Part shown: positions 8,699 through 17,521 of the stretch, piece after piece
Numbering within the stretch: the stretch's first letter is position 1
Layout of the letters: each line of letters opens with the position of its first letter
Assembly (NCBI GenBank): GCA_030656575.1
Contig: JAUSPO010000177.1
Location: 1 to 38,931 of the forward strand
Direction: 5' to 3'
From: Bacillota bacterium
Lineage (GTDB): Bacteria; Bacillota; Dethiobacteria; DTU022; UBA8154
Length of the DNA stretch: 38,931 nt
Made by a program: the position numbers and the translations under genes
The notes under the pieces: generated by a model
Databases searched by the model: none
Seen by the model: only the letters and a program-made list of their open reading frames with translations
What the model was told of the DNA's origin: nothing

Positions 8699-9487
8699 TT
8701 AATTAAATAACGTGTAAACAACAGTTAATGTTCCAACGAACCAGCAATAATAGGCTAGATAATAAAACTTTCCTCTCTCTAAAAGTTTTATAAATACCTT
8801 TATGGCAAATACTCCGGAAATAAAAGCTATTATTGCAGCCAGGAAATTTACAGTCATAAATTCACTACTTCCCCCTAATTGTACCCAATCCCAAAATTCC
8901 AAAAAAGTAGCACCTGCAATAGCAGGCAGGGCAAGCAAAAATGAATACCTGACAGCAGTTTCCCGGTTTAAGCCTTTCCATAATGCTCCTAGTATTGTAG
9001 AACCTGAACGGGTTATTCCAGGGATTATGGCTATCCCCTGAAATATACCGATTGTAACGGCGTCCCAGGCAGTCATATTCTTAATATCCTTCTTTTCGAT
9101 ATGTATGCGTGAAATAGTAAAGACGATAAGTCCGGATACTAATAACATTATCCCTACCAGAAAAGGACTCTCAAATATTTTTAGAAAGAAAGAACTTAAG
9201 AGTAATCCCATCAAGGCAGTTGGGATCGTCCCAACTATTAAAAATATGAAAAGCCTTTTTTGTTCAGCATCGTATAAGAAACCTCGGGCCAGAGCAGAAA
9301 GATCTTTTTTGAAGACCCACATAATTGAAAGGAGTGTTCCAAAATGAACCATAACTTCAAAAGTTACTCCGGCTTGTTTGATTCCGAGGAAATGCTGTGC
9401 AATAACCAGATGGCCCGAACTGCTGACGGGTAAAAATTCTGTCAACCCCTGCAGTAGACCGAGTAAAACTACTTCTAGTAAGCTCAT
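8699..9487 (-). CDS. uppP: Undecaprenyl-diphosphatase UppP (BacA)
   Basis: This integral membrane enzyme removes a phosphate from undecaprenyl diphosphate, recycling the lipid carrier for cell-wall synthesis; it is also linked to bacitracin resistance. The family signatures are present: QGLTEFLPVSSSGH (13-26) and PGITRSGST (156-164), which form the active site near the outer face. Length 262 is normal, with about eight hydrophobic segments. GGGAG lies 10 bases before the ATG. It ends about 50 bp before ftsK on the same strand, so cotranscription is likely. Confidence 0.95.
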   Translation of the reverse strand: MSLLEVVLLGLLQGLTEFLPVSSSGHLVIAQHFLGIKQAGVTFEVMVHFGTLLSIMWVFKKDLSALARGFLYDAEQKRLFIFLIVGTIPTALMGLLLSSFFLKIFESPFLVGIMLLVSGLIVFTISRIHIEKKDIKNMTAWDAVTIGIFQGIAIIPGITRSGSTILGALWKGLNRETAVRYSFLLALPAIAGATFLEFWDWVQLGGSSEFMTVNFLAAIIAFISGVFAIKVFIKLLERGKFYYLAYYCWFVGTLTVVYTLFN

Positions 9488-9542
9488 CAGTTCAATACTC
9501 CCTTCCCTTTTATTATTACCTATTTTTTATATTCTTTCTGCC

Positions 9543-10508
9543 TTACTTAATTTCACCTCCAAATTTATGCGTTTTATGTTTATCTTTTATAATATACTCT
9601 AATATATTTGCATATTTGTCAATAAGGGGCAGAAAAACAATAACTCCCACAAGGTTATAAAAAGCATGAGAATTTGCAACCTGCCGTGGAAAGTCAGCTG
9701 AGGTAATACTAATAAGATATATGAAATATTTCCAAAAAGGAATTATAATTATTATGGAAGCAAAATTAAAAAAGAGATGTCCCCAGGCAACTTGTCTCGC
9801 AGGTAAAATTGTGCCTAACGAAGCCAGCATTGATGTGATACAGGTGCCCAGGTCTGCACCAAGAATCATAGCCAGAGCTTCTGGTAAATTTAACATATTT
9901 TCTCTGGCCATTAATATAACCATACCGATTGTTACACTGCTGCTCTGCAGAACTGCCGCCGCTAGTGCTCCTGTAAGCAGGCCCTTCCAAGGGGATCCTT
10001 TACTAAATAAAAAAAGATTGTTATAAAATGTTGTAGATGACAGGGGCTCTAAGCTGATTGAAAGAAATTCAATTCCGCTTAACAAGAGGGCAATACCCAG
10101 TAAAATCTTTCCTCCTAAACGCTTTTTAGACAGTACTTCAATAATGTAGATAGCAGTCCCTGAGATTAAAAGTGGAATAATTAACTGACTGGCTTCGAAA
10201 GAGAATAATTGAGAAGTAATAGTAGTACCTAAATTCGCCCCAATGACAATACTTAAACCCTGATTCAGGGTTAAAAATCTTCCATTAATAAATCCAACTA
10301 CCATAACAGTTACAAGACTGCTGCTCTGTAAAAAAACAGTGGAAATTGCACCTAATAAAAACCCCTTTGCCGGTGTTGAGGTGTATCTTTTTAAAAGGTC
10401 GTGCAGGAACCCTCCTGCAATTTCCTGCAGGCTTCTGCTGACAAATTTAATCCCTCCTAAAAGCATTAAAAGAGCCAAAGCAAACTTACCTACTACTATA
10501 ATTAACAT
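9543..10508 (-). CDS. Na+/phosphate cotransporter family protein (NptA/YjbB type, no PhoU domain)
   Basis: The protein shows the two inverted Na_Pi_cotrans repeats. Each has the QSSS signature in a re-entrant loop (residues 61-64 in FLQSSSLVT and 188-191 in VLQSSSVTI) followed by a GANLGTT or GADLGTC motif. About eight membrane segments are present. At 321 residues it holds only the membrane domain; the C-terminal PhoU-like part of longer family members is missing. Sodium-driven phosphate transport is inferred from the family. It heads a minus-strand run toward uppP and ftsK and is divergent from tepA. AAAGG precedes the ATG. Confidence 0.87.
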   Translation of the reverse strand: MLIIVVGKFALALLMLLGGIKFVSRSLQEIAGGFLHDLLKRYTSTPAKGFLLGAISTVFLQSSSLVTVMVVGFINGRFLTLNQGLSIVIGANLGTTITSQLFSFEASQLIIPLLISGTAIYIIEVLSKKRLGGKILLGIALLLSGIEFLSISLEPLSSTTFYNNLFLFSKGSPWKGLLTGALAAAVLQSSSVTIGMVILMARENMLNLPEALAMILGADLGTCITSMLASLGTILPARQVAWGHLFFNFASIIIIIPFWKYFIYLISITSADFPRQVANSHAFYNLVGVIVFLPLIDKYANILEYIIKDKHKTHKFGGEIK

Positions 10509-10670
10509 AATAATACCTTTCCATTTGTTTAAGCTAATGTTTAATTCTTCATAGATCCTTATATTGATTTATTTATAATTAGAACTTTTTATTAAGGAAA
10601 ACAGTTTTTTTATCCTGATAAATTAACTATTTTCGGATAAAATATAAAAACAAGAAAGGAGAAGATTAAA

Positions 10671-11411
10671 TTGAAGGAAAAAAACTTTGGGAACATTCCT
10701 GAGGTTCAGGAGCCTCAAAAAGAAGAACAGGTAAACGTAGAATGTGATTCATCTATAAAAACACTGGAACAACTGGGACAATTATCTTTACCAAAAACAG
10801 ACAACGAAATTTTTACATTAGTAATAATCGGGCAAATAGAAGGACATATGATCCTGCCTCCTCAAAACAAAACAACTAAATATGAGCATGTGATTCCTCA
10901 ACTAATCGCTGTAGAGCAAAACCCCAATATTGAAGGAGCTTTAATAATTCTCAATACAGTGGGGGGTGATGTGGAAGCAGGGTTAGCAATTGCAGAAATG
11001 ATTAATACCCTTTCCAAACCAACTGTTTCCCTGGTGTTGGGAGGAGGGCATTCCATAGGAGTTGTAATTTCCTGTGGTTGTGATTATTCATTTATTGCAG
11101 AAACAGCAACGATGACGATACACCCAATACGATTAACGGGGTTAATAGTAGGCGTAAGCCAGGTATTTGAGTACCTTGATAAAATGCAGGATAGAATCAT
11201 CGATTTTGTTTCCAGCCACTCCAAGGTTTCAAAGGATAAATTCAAAGAACTGATGTTTAATACGGGACAGTTGGGAAGAGATATTGGTACTGTCCTCATT
11301 GGACATGAAGCGGCTGACGTAGGTTTAATTGACGAAGTGGGAGGTCTTTCTAAGTCAGTCAACAAGCTAAGAGAAATGATCAATGAACAAAAAAGTAGAA
11401 AGGAACATTAA
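10671..11411 (+). CDS. tepA: TepA-like ClpP-family serine peptidase
   Basis: This is a ClpP-fold peptidase of the translocation-enhancing protein (TepA/YmfB) group, probably cytoplasmic. Family features are [17 protein letters not shown] (94-110), the oxyanion/nucleophile region GGGHSIG with Ser128, the histidine in MTIHPIR (His151) and an Asp in the YLDKMQDRI helix as the likely third residue. The start is TTG with AAGGAG 9 bases upstream. The first 40 residues are polar and probably disordered. ylzJ follows 4 bp later, the same pair as in Bacillus, where they sit beside spoIIIE. Here the pair is on the opposite strand from ftsK. Confidence 0.9.
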   Translation: MKEKNFGNIPEVQEPQKEEQVNVECDSSIKTLEQLGQLSLPKTDNEIFTLVIIGQIEGHMILPPQNKTTKYEHVIPQLIAVEQNPNIEGALIILNTVGGDVEAGLAIAEMINTLSKPTVSLVLGGGHSIGVVISCGCDYSFIAETATMTIHPIRLTGLIVGVSQVFEYLDKMQDRIIDFVSSHSKVSKDKFKELMFNTGQLGRDIGTVLIGHEAADVGLIDEVGGLSKSVNKLREMINEQKSRKEH

Positions 11412-11415
11412 AAAT

Positions 11416-11655
11416 ATGATTTTGTACACTCCTCAGCCGGAAAATATTATGAATGATGGAGAAGATTATAAACCATCCTACTTTCAAATACCTTACAGCA
11501 GGGGTTTTATTGAAGTAGCATTTTCTTCACTAACCACCGCTAAAATTGTTCGTCTAATGAGTAATGATCTCAATGATTATCTGCGTCCTGGCTTTCAACC
11601 GGGAGATGAAATAAAATTAACATGGGAACAATTAAATAATAAATCAATGGAGTGA
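11416..11655 (+). CDS. ylzJ: YlzJ-like small protein
   Basis: The small protein of about 79 residues starts with MILYTPQPENIM, the typical beginning of YlzJ-like proteins, which accompany tepA in spore-forming Firmicutes. No catalytic motif is evident and the function is unknown. The ATG at 11416 is preferred over the upstream one at 11383: it has GGAAC about 8-10 bases ahead, starts 4 bp after the tepA stop and matches the family start. The upstream start would overlap tepA. Confidence 0.8.
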   Translation: MILYTPQPENIMNDGEDYKPSYFQIPYSRGFIEVAFSSLTTAKIVRLMSNDLNDYLRPGFQPGDEIKLTWEQLNNKSME

Positions 11656-11660
11656 TATTT

Positions 11661-12770
11661 ATGACAGTACTCAATGTAGCCATAATAGGTACGGGAATGG
11701 CATTTGAAAAATTACATTATCCGGCGTTTCAGGAGCTTGCCGATAAATACCGTATCGTAGCTCTATGTGATACAGATCAGGAAAAAGCCCGTTACTGGGC
11801 AGGTATACTGAATTTAGATATGGATAACGTCTATGAAGATTACCACGATATGTTTCAGAGGGAAGATATAAACCTCTTTGATATAATGGTTCCTATCTCC
11901 TTAAATTATAAAGTAACATTGGATGTAGCAAAAAATATAGCCGGAAGCGGAAAAGGTATTATCTGTGAAAAGCCTGCAGCAAGCAACGAAAAAGATGCCC
12001 GCGCCCATCGTGAACTGCCGTCAAAATATAACGTACCCATACTAATAGCAGAAAATTACCGTTACAATGAAGAAACAAATATAATCAGGGATATGATACG
12101 TGAAAAGAAGATCGGAGATGTCATTTATTTTATCTACCATCGTTTTTTGGATTTTCCTGGAGATATTCATAAAGACAAATTCCCTGCTAAAGAATGGCGC
12201 CAGTATCCTGACTATCAGGGTGGAGCAATTTTAGATTCGGGAGTCCATGATCTTGCCGCTTTACGCCATGTTTTTGGTGCAGTTGATAAATTACAGGCTT
12301 TTGGGCATCCGCTGGAGGCCGATTATTCTCCTTATTCCGTGGTAAATGTTAATATCTGCTTTAAAAGCGGCATAACTGGACATTTTTCCTTCTATTGTTC
12401 CGGAAGAGAAGTACAATCACCCCTGATCGGCTTTAGAATTTTTGGGACGGAGGGGATGATTTACCTGGAAGAGAGAGGTTGTGGAACAATCAACGTTGCA
12501 TTTAATAACGGTTCGGAAGAACAGATCCCATACATTCCCCAAAGAGGATACTACAACGAACTTCTAAACTTCTATAACGCAAGCATAAAAAAGGAGCCTC
12601 TCTTTGTAACACCTGAACTGGAATACGGTGATACAAAAATGGTCTTCGATATTTTAAAATCTATTGAAAATGACCAAGTAATTTATGTAGATGAAGAAAA
12701 ATATTATGAACCTGGAAAAGAGAAGAAAACTCCAGCAGATAAAATCAAATCTCTACTTAATCTGTCTTAA
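11661..12770 (+). CDS. Gfo/Idh/MocA family NAD(P)-dependent oxidoreductase
   Basis: The N-terminal Rossmann fold shows VAIIGTGMAFEKLHYPAF (about 6-23) and the CDTDQEKA strand end; the family motif EKPAA follows near residue 97. The C-terminal Gfo/Idh/MocA beta domain includes GGAILDSGVHDLAALRHVFG. These enzymes oxidise or reduce sugars, inositols or related carbonyl compounds with NAD(P). The substrate cannot be assigned. The ATG at 11661 is preferred because GGAG lies 8 bases upstream; a GTG at 11652 has no site. It follows ylzJ by 5 bp and ends at a strong terminator, so it is cotranscribed with tepA-ylzJ although functionally unrelated. Confidence 0.85.
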   Translation: MTVLNVAIIGTGMAFEKLHYPAFQELADKYRIVALCDTDQEKARYWAGILNLDMDNVYEDYHDMFQREDINLFDIMVPISLNYKVTLDVAKNIAGSGKGIICEKPAASNEKDARAHRELPSKYNVPILIAENYRYNEETNIIRDMIREKKIGDVIYFIYHRFLDFPGDIHKDKFPAKEWRQYPDYQGGAILDSGVHDLAALRHVFGAVDKLQAFGHPLEADYSPYSVVNVNICFKSGITGHFSFYCSGREVQSPLIGFRIFGTEGMIYLEERGCGTINVAFNNGSEEQIPYIPQRGYYNELLNFYNASIKKEPLFVTPELEYGDTKMVFDILKSIENDQVIYVDEEKYYEPGKEKKTPADKIKSLLNLS

Positions 12771-12785
12771 GAACTACTTAGAATG

Positions 12786-12822
12786 AGGAAGCAAAAAAAC
12801 CGTTCCCCTGCTTCCTTTTTTT
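12786..12822 (+). terminator. Rho-independent terminator of tepA-ylzJ-oxidoreductase
   Basis: AGGAAGC (12786-12792) pairs with GCTTCCT (12810-12816) and is followed by a run of seven T residues. It separates the convergent plus-strand operon from the minus-strand molybdenum operon. Confidence 0.85.
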
Positions 12823-14215
12823 ATTCTGACTCCTGTCTCCTTACTTCTGAATAGTTTCTATATTTCCGAAGGTCTTCAGGGGTATCAATATCTACCAATA
12901 CCCCTGAAGACTTTGTTTCTATGGCAAATATTTCATTTTCCGGAATAGATGAGAATACTTGCTTTCCTCCTTCGTCTCCCTCTAAATCCATTAACAAAGG
13001 CCATATGCGACGATCAAATAAGACCGGGTTTCCCCGTCTTCCCTCAAACAAAGGGAATGTAAGTAAATTTAGCTTATCAGCATAATTTTTAATTAATGTA
13101 TCATATACTTCTGCAGGTATAAAAGGCTGGTCAGCCAGGGTAAAAATAATTCCCTGTGCGCCGGAATGGACAGCAGTGATGCCAGTTTTTAAAGATGAAG
13201 ATATTCCCTGATCAAAATGGTGATTTGTTACAACCTTAACTTTCGAGTCATAAAACGTTTTATGAGAGATAAAACTTTTAGGCCTCGTCACAACAATTAC
13301 TTCATCTACCCCTGATCCAAGTACATTTTTCAAAGAATGCTCAAATATGGTTTCTTCTTTTATTTTAACAGTTAATTTATCCATCCCCATACGATTGGAT
13401 AACCCTGCAGCAAGAATTACACAGGAAACAAAAGGGAAAAATGATTTCTTAGAGAGATCGAAGACAAATTTCAGGGCAGCTGTTTGCTTTGCCGCGGTAA
13501 ATAGGAAGCGCTCCGCCAAAGGCTCTCCAATAAACTTTTCCCCTATACTCTTAATTAGATTTGTCTCCTTAGTAAGTTCAACCTTATTTACAATAGGGAT
13601 AATTCTTGCTTGGGGAGACATATTATGTCCACGTTTTATCATATACTTTAAGCATTTTATTAAATGATCGACACCTAACGGCTCTCCTGCTTCTGCTCCA
13701 GTTATTTTTGACAAAATCTCAGGTCTGTGAACATCCATAGGACCCACAGCTTTCCCAATAGCATCAATACCCAGAACGGGAAGGATCAGACTTGAATCAG
13801 GTGGGAGAACAGGCTCATAAGAAGCATAGCCTTTAATCGGTCTGCCAGCAGAACCATCGGCTTCAACAAGGAGGTACGAGGCAATTCCACTTTCAAAAAT
13901 CTTTTTCACCCAGGATATTTCTATCCCATTTAACTTATTTTCGGGAAGAAGAGAACTGCCCAGGGCAATAAGATCATGCTTTTTTAATAATTCACCCGCT
14001 TCAATAATGGCTTTTTTTAGATCAGATTTAATAACACAGTGAATCCCGGCAGGTTTGTATATTTTCGTAGTAGTAGTGAGAATGACTTTTTTTTGTGAAC
14101 CTGCCAACTCATGTGCCAGGCGGTTAAGAAGAGTTGATTTTCCTCCTGCTCCATAAGCTGAGATAATTTCTCTTTCCTTGAGTTCCAGGCTATCTGCCAG
14201 GGATGAAGGGTTCAT
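12821..14215 (-). CDS. YqeC-MocA fusion: molybdenum hydroxylase cofactor maturation protein
   Basis: Two proteins are fused. Residues 1 to about 255 match YqeC, the accessory protein linked to selenium-dependent molybdenum hydroxylases: SAYGAGGKSTLLNRLA with a P-loop-like GAGGKST at 22-28, TTTTKIY at 47-53 and VEADGSAGRPIKGY. Residues about 263-455 are a MobA/MocA-type nucleotidyltransferase with VILAAGLSNRMGMDK (266-280) and FTLADQPF, which adds CMP to molybdopterin (molybdenum cytosine dinucleotide cofactor). It is the last gene of an operon with a molybdopterin-binding protein, XdhC and a ModE-like regulator. GAGGG precedes the ATG. The expected client is the Hcr-like enzyme encoded just upstream. 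Confidence 0.87.
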   Translation of the reverse strand: MNPSSLADSLELKEREIISAYGAGGKSTLLNRLAHELAGSQKKVILTTTTKIYKPAGIHCVIKSDLKKAIIEAGELLKKHDLIALGSSLLPENKLNGIEISWVKKIFESGIASYLLVEADGSAGRPIKGYASYEPVLPPDSSLILPVLGIDAIGKAVGPMDVHRPEILSKITGAEAGEPLGVDHLIKCLKYMIKRGHNMSPQARIIPIVNKVELTKETNLIKSIGEKFIGEPLAERFLFTAAKQTAALKFVFDLSKKSFFPFVSCVILAAGLSNRMGMDKLTVKIKEETIFEHSLKNVLGSGVDEVIVVTRPKSFISHKTFYDSKVKVVTNHHFDQGISSSLKTGITAVHSGAQGIIFTLADQPFIPAEVYDTLIKNYADKLNLLTFPLFEGRRGNPVLFDRRIWPLLMDLEGDEGGKQVFSSIPENEIFAIETKSSGVLVDIDTPEDLRKYRNYSEVRRQESE

Positions 14216-14233
14216 ATTTTTCCCTCATTCTCT

Positions 14234-14572
14234 TTATTTTAAAAAATGTTTATCAAATGTTTTCCGCAGTGCTTCCCCAGCTTCATGGCGAAATTCGCTA
14301 AACCTGATTGCAAACTCTTTTCCTTCTTCAGTCAGGACAGACCCGCCACCCGAAGTGCCTCCAGCTGTTTTAACCAGCAGGGGAAAGCCTAATTTTCTTT
14401 CTAGGTCATCTATAAGTTTCCATGCCTGGCTGTAAGACATATTAATCTCTGCTGCTGCCATGCGCAAAGAACCAGTACGTTCAATCCTTTGCAGTATATC
14501 ACAGGGACCGTCTCCAAAAATTTTTTGACCATTCTTTTCTACCCAAATTTTATAATTAAGGGAAAAGGTCAT
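14234..14572 (-). CDS. ModE-like winged-helix transcriptional regulator
   Basis: The 112-residue protein consists of one LysR/ModE-type winged helix, with ILQRIERTGSLRMAAAEIN, MSYSQAWKLIDDLERKLGFPL and the glycine-rich TAGGTSGGGSVLTEEG wing. This matches the N-terminal DNA-binding domain of ModE. The C-terminal molybdate-binding MOP domains are absent, as in many single-domain homologues. It lies inside the molybdenum-cofactor operon, and a ModE-box-like palindrome heads that operon (16496-16519), so autoregulation is likely. How molybdenum status would be sensed without MOP domains is unclear. GAGGGGG precedes the ATG. Confidence 0.85.
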   Translation of the reverse strand: MTFSLNYKIWVEKNGQKIFGDGPCDILQRIERTGSLRMAAAEINMSYSQAWKLIDDLERKLGFPLLVKTAGGTSGGGSVLTEEGKEFAIRFSEFRHEAGEALRKTFDKHFLK

Positions 14573-14626
14573 AATTAATCCCCCTCAAGGAATTTTGTCC
14601 CACATTTCGCCTTAGAGGCGGAATAT

Positions 14627-15424
14627 TTAAAGTTTCCCTGAAATCTTTCCTTTATTTTTTACTGCAATAATCTGACTTAATATACTAACAGATATCTCTT
14701 CCGGCGTTTTTGCGCCAATACCCAGACCTATAGGAGCATATACCTCCTTCAACTTGTCCTCAGAAAAACCCTTGTTTAATAAATTTTGATATACAGTTTG
14801 CACTTTCTTTTGACTGCCGATCATTCCTATATAACGCGCTTTTGAGTTTAAAGTTTTTTCCAATGCTTTTTCGTCATAAGAATGGCCCCGTGTAACAATA
14901 ACAAGGTAGGTATTTTCATTTATTTTAGCTTCTTGAAGCAAGTTTTCAATATTGCCCAACAGACATTCATCTGCGGTGGGGAATCTCTCTTTGTTACAAA
15001 AATCTTCTCTGTCATCAATTACTATTACTAGAAAATTGAGTATTTTTGCCATTAAGGCAAGAGGTTGGGCAATATGCCCTGCACCAATGATTAACATGGT
15101 CTCCGGTGAAACAATGACATCCATAAAAACTGTTGTCTCCCCCCCACAGATCATTCCCAATCCAGCTGCTGTATCATTTGTCAGGTTGTAGGTGCTGTAT
15201 TTTGGAGTATTTAGTCTAATAGCTTCTACAGCTTCATTGATTACTGTTGCTTCAACCAACCCGCCGCCTATAGTACCAACCGTATTACCCTGAAGATCCA
15301 CAAGCATTTTAAAGCCTGGTTTTCCAGGCGATGATCCTTTGGTTTCTACTACAGTAACAAGAGCTGCAGGTTCTCCCTTTTCCATCATTTCCAGTAATGT
15401 CTCATAGATTTCCCTCTGCATCAT
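14627..15424 (-). CDS. XdhC/CoxI family molybdenum enzyme maturation protein
   Basis: XdhC proteins deliver sulfurated molybdenum cofactor to xanthine dehydrogenase-type enzymes. The N-terminal XdhC_CoxI domain shows ETKGSSPGKPGFKMLV (about 27-42), TIGGGLVEA and MICGG (91-95); the C-terminal Rossmann-like domain shows LIIGAGHIAQPLA (111-123) and ends with YAPIGLGIGAKTPEEIS. Length 265 fits the family. Two adjacent ATG codons (15424 and 15421) are possible starts, with AAAGGAG in the end of the upstream gene. It works with the YqeC-MocA fusion to mature the hydroxylase encoded upstream. Confidence 0.92.
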   Translation of the reverse strand: MMQREIYETLLEMMEKGEPAALVTVVETKGSSPGKPGFKMLVDLQGNTVGTIGGGLVEATVINEAVEAIRLNTPKYSTYNLTNDTAAGLGMICGGETTVFMDVIVSPETMLIIGAGHIAQPLALMAKILNFLVIVIDDREDFCNKERFPTADECLLGNIENLLQEAKINENTYLVIVTRGHSYDEKALEKTLNSKARYIGMIGSQKKVQTVYQNLLNKGFSEDKLKEVYAPIGLGIGAKTPEEISVSILSQIIAVKNKGKISGKL

Positions 15425-15428
15425 CTAT

Positions 15429-16463
15429 CTAGACCACTCCTTTGCCAAAAGAACAGTTTGGATATAAGCACTTTTCACAACGCCGGCAAAGTCCACCGTG
15501 TCCGAGGCCTGCAATATCCCCTATTTCTAAGATTTCGCCAGCCAGTATACGGGGAAGGATAATATCCAGGATCGTTGTACGAAAGTACATGGCACAGGCG
15601 GGAATGCCTAGAATTGGAGTTTTCCCCTTGTAAGCCAGAAGAAACATTGCCCCTGGCAGGGCGGGTGCACCGTACTTGATTACCCTGGCACCTGCTTTTT
15701 TTATGCCTGAAGGAGTAACATCATCAGGATCTACAGACATACCGCCAGTGACGATTATAATTTCGCAATTTCTGGACAATAAATCTTCCACACTATTAGC
15801 AATTATCTCCGCATTATCTCCCGCATAGAGTATCTCCGGGGGTTCTAAACCGAAAAAAGATGCTTTCTCGTTAAGGACAGGAGCAAAACCATCTTGAACA
15901 CGCCCCTCTATCACCTCTCTTCCGGTTATTACCACACCTATTTTTTGTTTACCATAAGGTAAAATCCTTAAAAGCGCAGGTCCACTTTTGCAAATCTCTT
16001 CTACCTGCCTTACTACCTCCTCATTAACAACAAGGGGTATTACTTTTGCTCCTGCCACTTTTTCTTCTATCTCCACAGGAGTATTGGTATGCAAGGTAGC
16101 TATGACCACATCGGGAAGCAGGTTAATTTTATTCAGCCTTTCTACATCAACCTTGAGAAGGCCTCTCTGCAGCGCAGTAAGATCCAACCTACCTTCCGAA
16201 GGGCCGTTTAAAGTCAGTCCATCTCCCTGTAAAGCCCTGGCTATTCGTAGTCCTGCCTCATCTTCGTGCAGTTCCCCTGGCTCCAGTTCTAAGGAATAAA
16301 TGTGATTTTTTCCGAGATTAAGCAGGATTTCCACATCTTCCTCTCTGATCAGATGGCCTTTTTTAAAAAGCGCCCCTTTGAATGCACCTTTTTCGATCTT
16401 AGTGATATCGTGACAAATAACCTTTCCAACAGATTTTTCGGTTTCAAGAAAAAGCGCTTTCAT
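15429..16463 (-). CDS. Molybdopterin-binding (MoeA/CinA-fold) protein with C-terminal cysteine cluster
   Basis: The C-terminal half is a MoaB/Mog/MoeA-type molybdopterin-binding domain, with GVVITGREVIEGRVQDGF, IIVTGGMSVDPDDVTP and LPGAMFLLAYKGKTPILGIP. The N-terminal half lacks the usual MoeA domain 1 architecture. The last 30 residues carry four cysteines in CRRCEKCLYPNC, suggesting a metal or Fe-S site, a known variant next to molybdenum hydroxylases. I place the start at the ATG at 16463, preceded by AAGGAG at 11 bases; the longer reading from a GTG at 16496 has no site and would overlap the operator. It is the first gene of the molybdenum operon. Molybdate insertion or cofactor storage is the likely role. 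Confidence 0.82.
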   Translation of the reverse strand: MKALFLETEKSVGKVICHDITKIEKGAFKGALFKKGHLIREEDVEILLNLGKNHIYSLELEPGELHEDEAGLRIARALQGDGLTLNGPSEGRLDLTALQRGLLKVDVERLNKINLLPDVVIATLHTNTPVEIEEKVAGAKVIPLVVNEEVVRQVEEICKSGPALLRILPYGKQKIGVVITGREVIEGRVQDGFAPVLNEKASFFGLEPPEILYAGDNAEIIANSVEDLLSRNCEIIIVTGGMSVDPDDVTPSGIKKAGARVIKYGAPALPGAMFLLAYKGKTPILGIPACAMYFRTTILDIILPRILAGEILEIGDIAGLGHGGLCRRCEKCLYPNCSFGKGVV

Positions 16464-16495
16464 TTTTGCGTCCACTCCTTTAAAGTAAATAGGCA

Positions 16496-16519
16496 CGTTA
16501 TACTTTTAAAAGTATAACG
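16496..16519. promoter_or_regulatory. Perfect 24-bp palindrome, ModE-box-like operator
   Basis: CGTTATAC-N8-GTATAACG is a perfect inverted repeat with the inner TTTTAAAA also palindromic. It ends 33 bp upstream of the first gene of the molybdenum operon and contains TATACT, which could be the -10 box. From memory, the E. coli modA operator is also 24 bp long with CGTTATAT and ATAACG ends. The operon encodes a ModE-like protein, so repression by that protein is the simplest reading. An attenuator or the tetR terminator are alternatives, but no U run follows. Confidence 0.65.
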
Positions 16520-16533
16520 AAGAACAAATTATT

Positions 16534-17103
16534 TCATTGTTTTAATATTCCATTCAAGATCATATCTGAATATAATTCCGCTATTTCTTCAGGCTTTAAG
16601 CGCCCATTGGGTTTATACCAATGATATAACCAGTTACACATACCGATTATAGCATAAACAGTTGGAATAACATCAATTTTTTTTAAGATATTTTTCTCTA
16701 TACCCTCCTCAAAGACACTTGCTATCTTCTTTTCATAAATTTTTCGTCTGACATTTATAGATTCTAAATTGTCAGGTGTAAGATGAGCCTTTTCGGTAAA
16801 GAAAATTGAAATGTTTGGAGCCTCATCAAAAACGGCCATAATATGATTATAAATAAATTTTCGAATTCGTTCTTCAACTGTCATTTTCTGTTCCATTAAT
16901 TTATTTAATCGAAATTCTGCAGTTGTCATAGTTTGGTCGAATATTTCATAAAGTATTTCCTCTTTACTGGAAATATAGTAATATAAAGCGGCTTTTGTAA
17001 CATTTAAAACATCCGCGATATCTTGAACGCTTGTCGCTGAATAACTCTTTTCATTAAATAGATTTACAGATGCTGTTATTATTTCTTGTTTGGTCAGGCC
17101 CAT
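16534..17103 (-). CDS. TetR family transcriptional regulator
   Basis: The N-terminal TetR helix-turn-helix covers about residues 8-50 (SATSVQDIADVLNVTKAALY). The C-terminal ligand domain ends with WYKPNGRLKPEEIAELYSDM, a tail typical of the KstR2/FadR-like groups that sense acyl- or aromatic-CoA esters. I place the start at the ATG at 17103, with GGAGG 6 bases upstream and the usual TetR beginning; a longer reading to 17187 adds an untypical 28 residues. It sits between the hydroxylase operon and the molybdenum operon, and is the prime candidate to bind the paired palindromes at 23000-23013 and 27346-27359. The ligand might be a CoA ester made by the adjacent ligase. Confidence 0.9.
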   Translation of the reverse strand: MGLTKQEIITASVNLFNEKSYSATSVQDIADVLNVTKAALYYYISSKEEILYEIFDQTMTTAEFRLNKLMEQKMTVEERIRKFIYNHIMAVFDEAPNISIFFTEKAHLTPDNLESINVRRKIYEKKIASVFEEGIEKNILKKIDVIPTVYAIIGMCNWLYHWYKPNGRLKPEEIAELYSDMILNGILKQ

Positions 17104-17521
17104 TCTTCCCTCCATAAATTCGTATAAAGAAATGGTGAATGTTTTGGACTGCAATAATTCGTGCATAAACTTCCTGATCACTGCCACAGTAAATTACCTC
17201 GGAACTTATATTCGCGACTTTTTATCTTAAATCCTTCTTTAACTTTTTAACTTAAAACAAATTATGAATTAAGCTTCTAAAATATTTTTTTAGAAAAATA
17301 TCCACACTACCCCACAAAAGCAGACCGGCATTAAAGCCGCAGCGCATTAAAGCTTCTCTTAAAATGAAAAGACTAATTATTGATGAGGATGCAGAATGGG
17401 CAGGGTGAGTGTGAATATCCTCATATTGGTTCCAAGATGGACATTCAGGAGCATGAAAACCTTACCCTGCACATTATTAAATGACTACATCCCCTCTTTT
17501 TTTATCACAAACCTGCTAATA
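17104..17521. other. 418-bp intergenic region with two interleaved inverted repeats
   Basis: No gene is supported between tetR and the large hydroxylase subunit. ATGAGGAT (17383-17390) is complementary to ATCCTCAT (17417-17424). GCAGGGTGAG (17400-17409) is complementary with one mismatch to CTTACCCTGC (17461-17470). The two pairings interleave, so they would form a pseudoknot or alternative structures. GCTTTAATGC occurs twice on the minus strand near 17330-17355. I see no clear terminator with a U run after the hydroxylase operon and no firm promoter for tetR. Confidence 0.4.

Noticed and set aside
16534-17187. Longer TetR reading frame starting at 17187
   Set aside because: The first 28 residues have no family match and the ATG at 17103 has a strong ribosome binding site.
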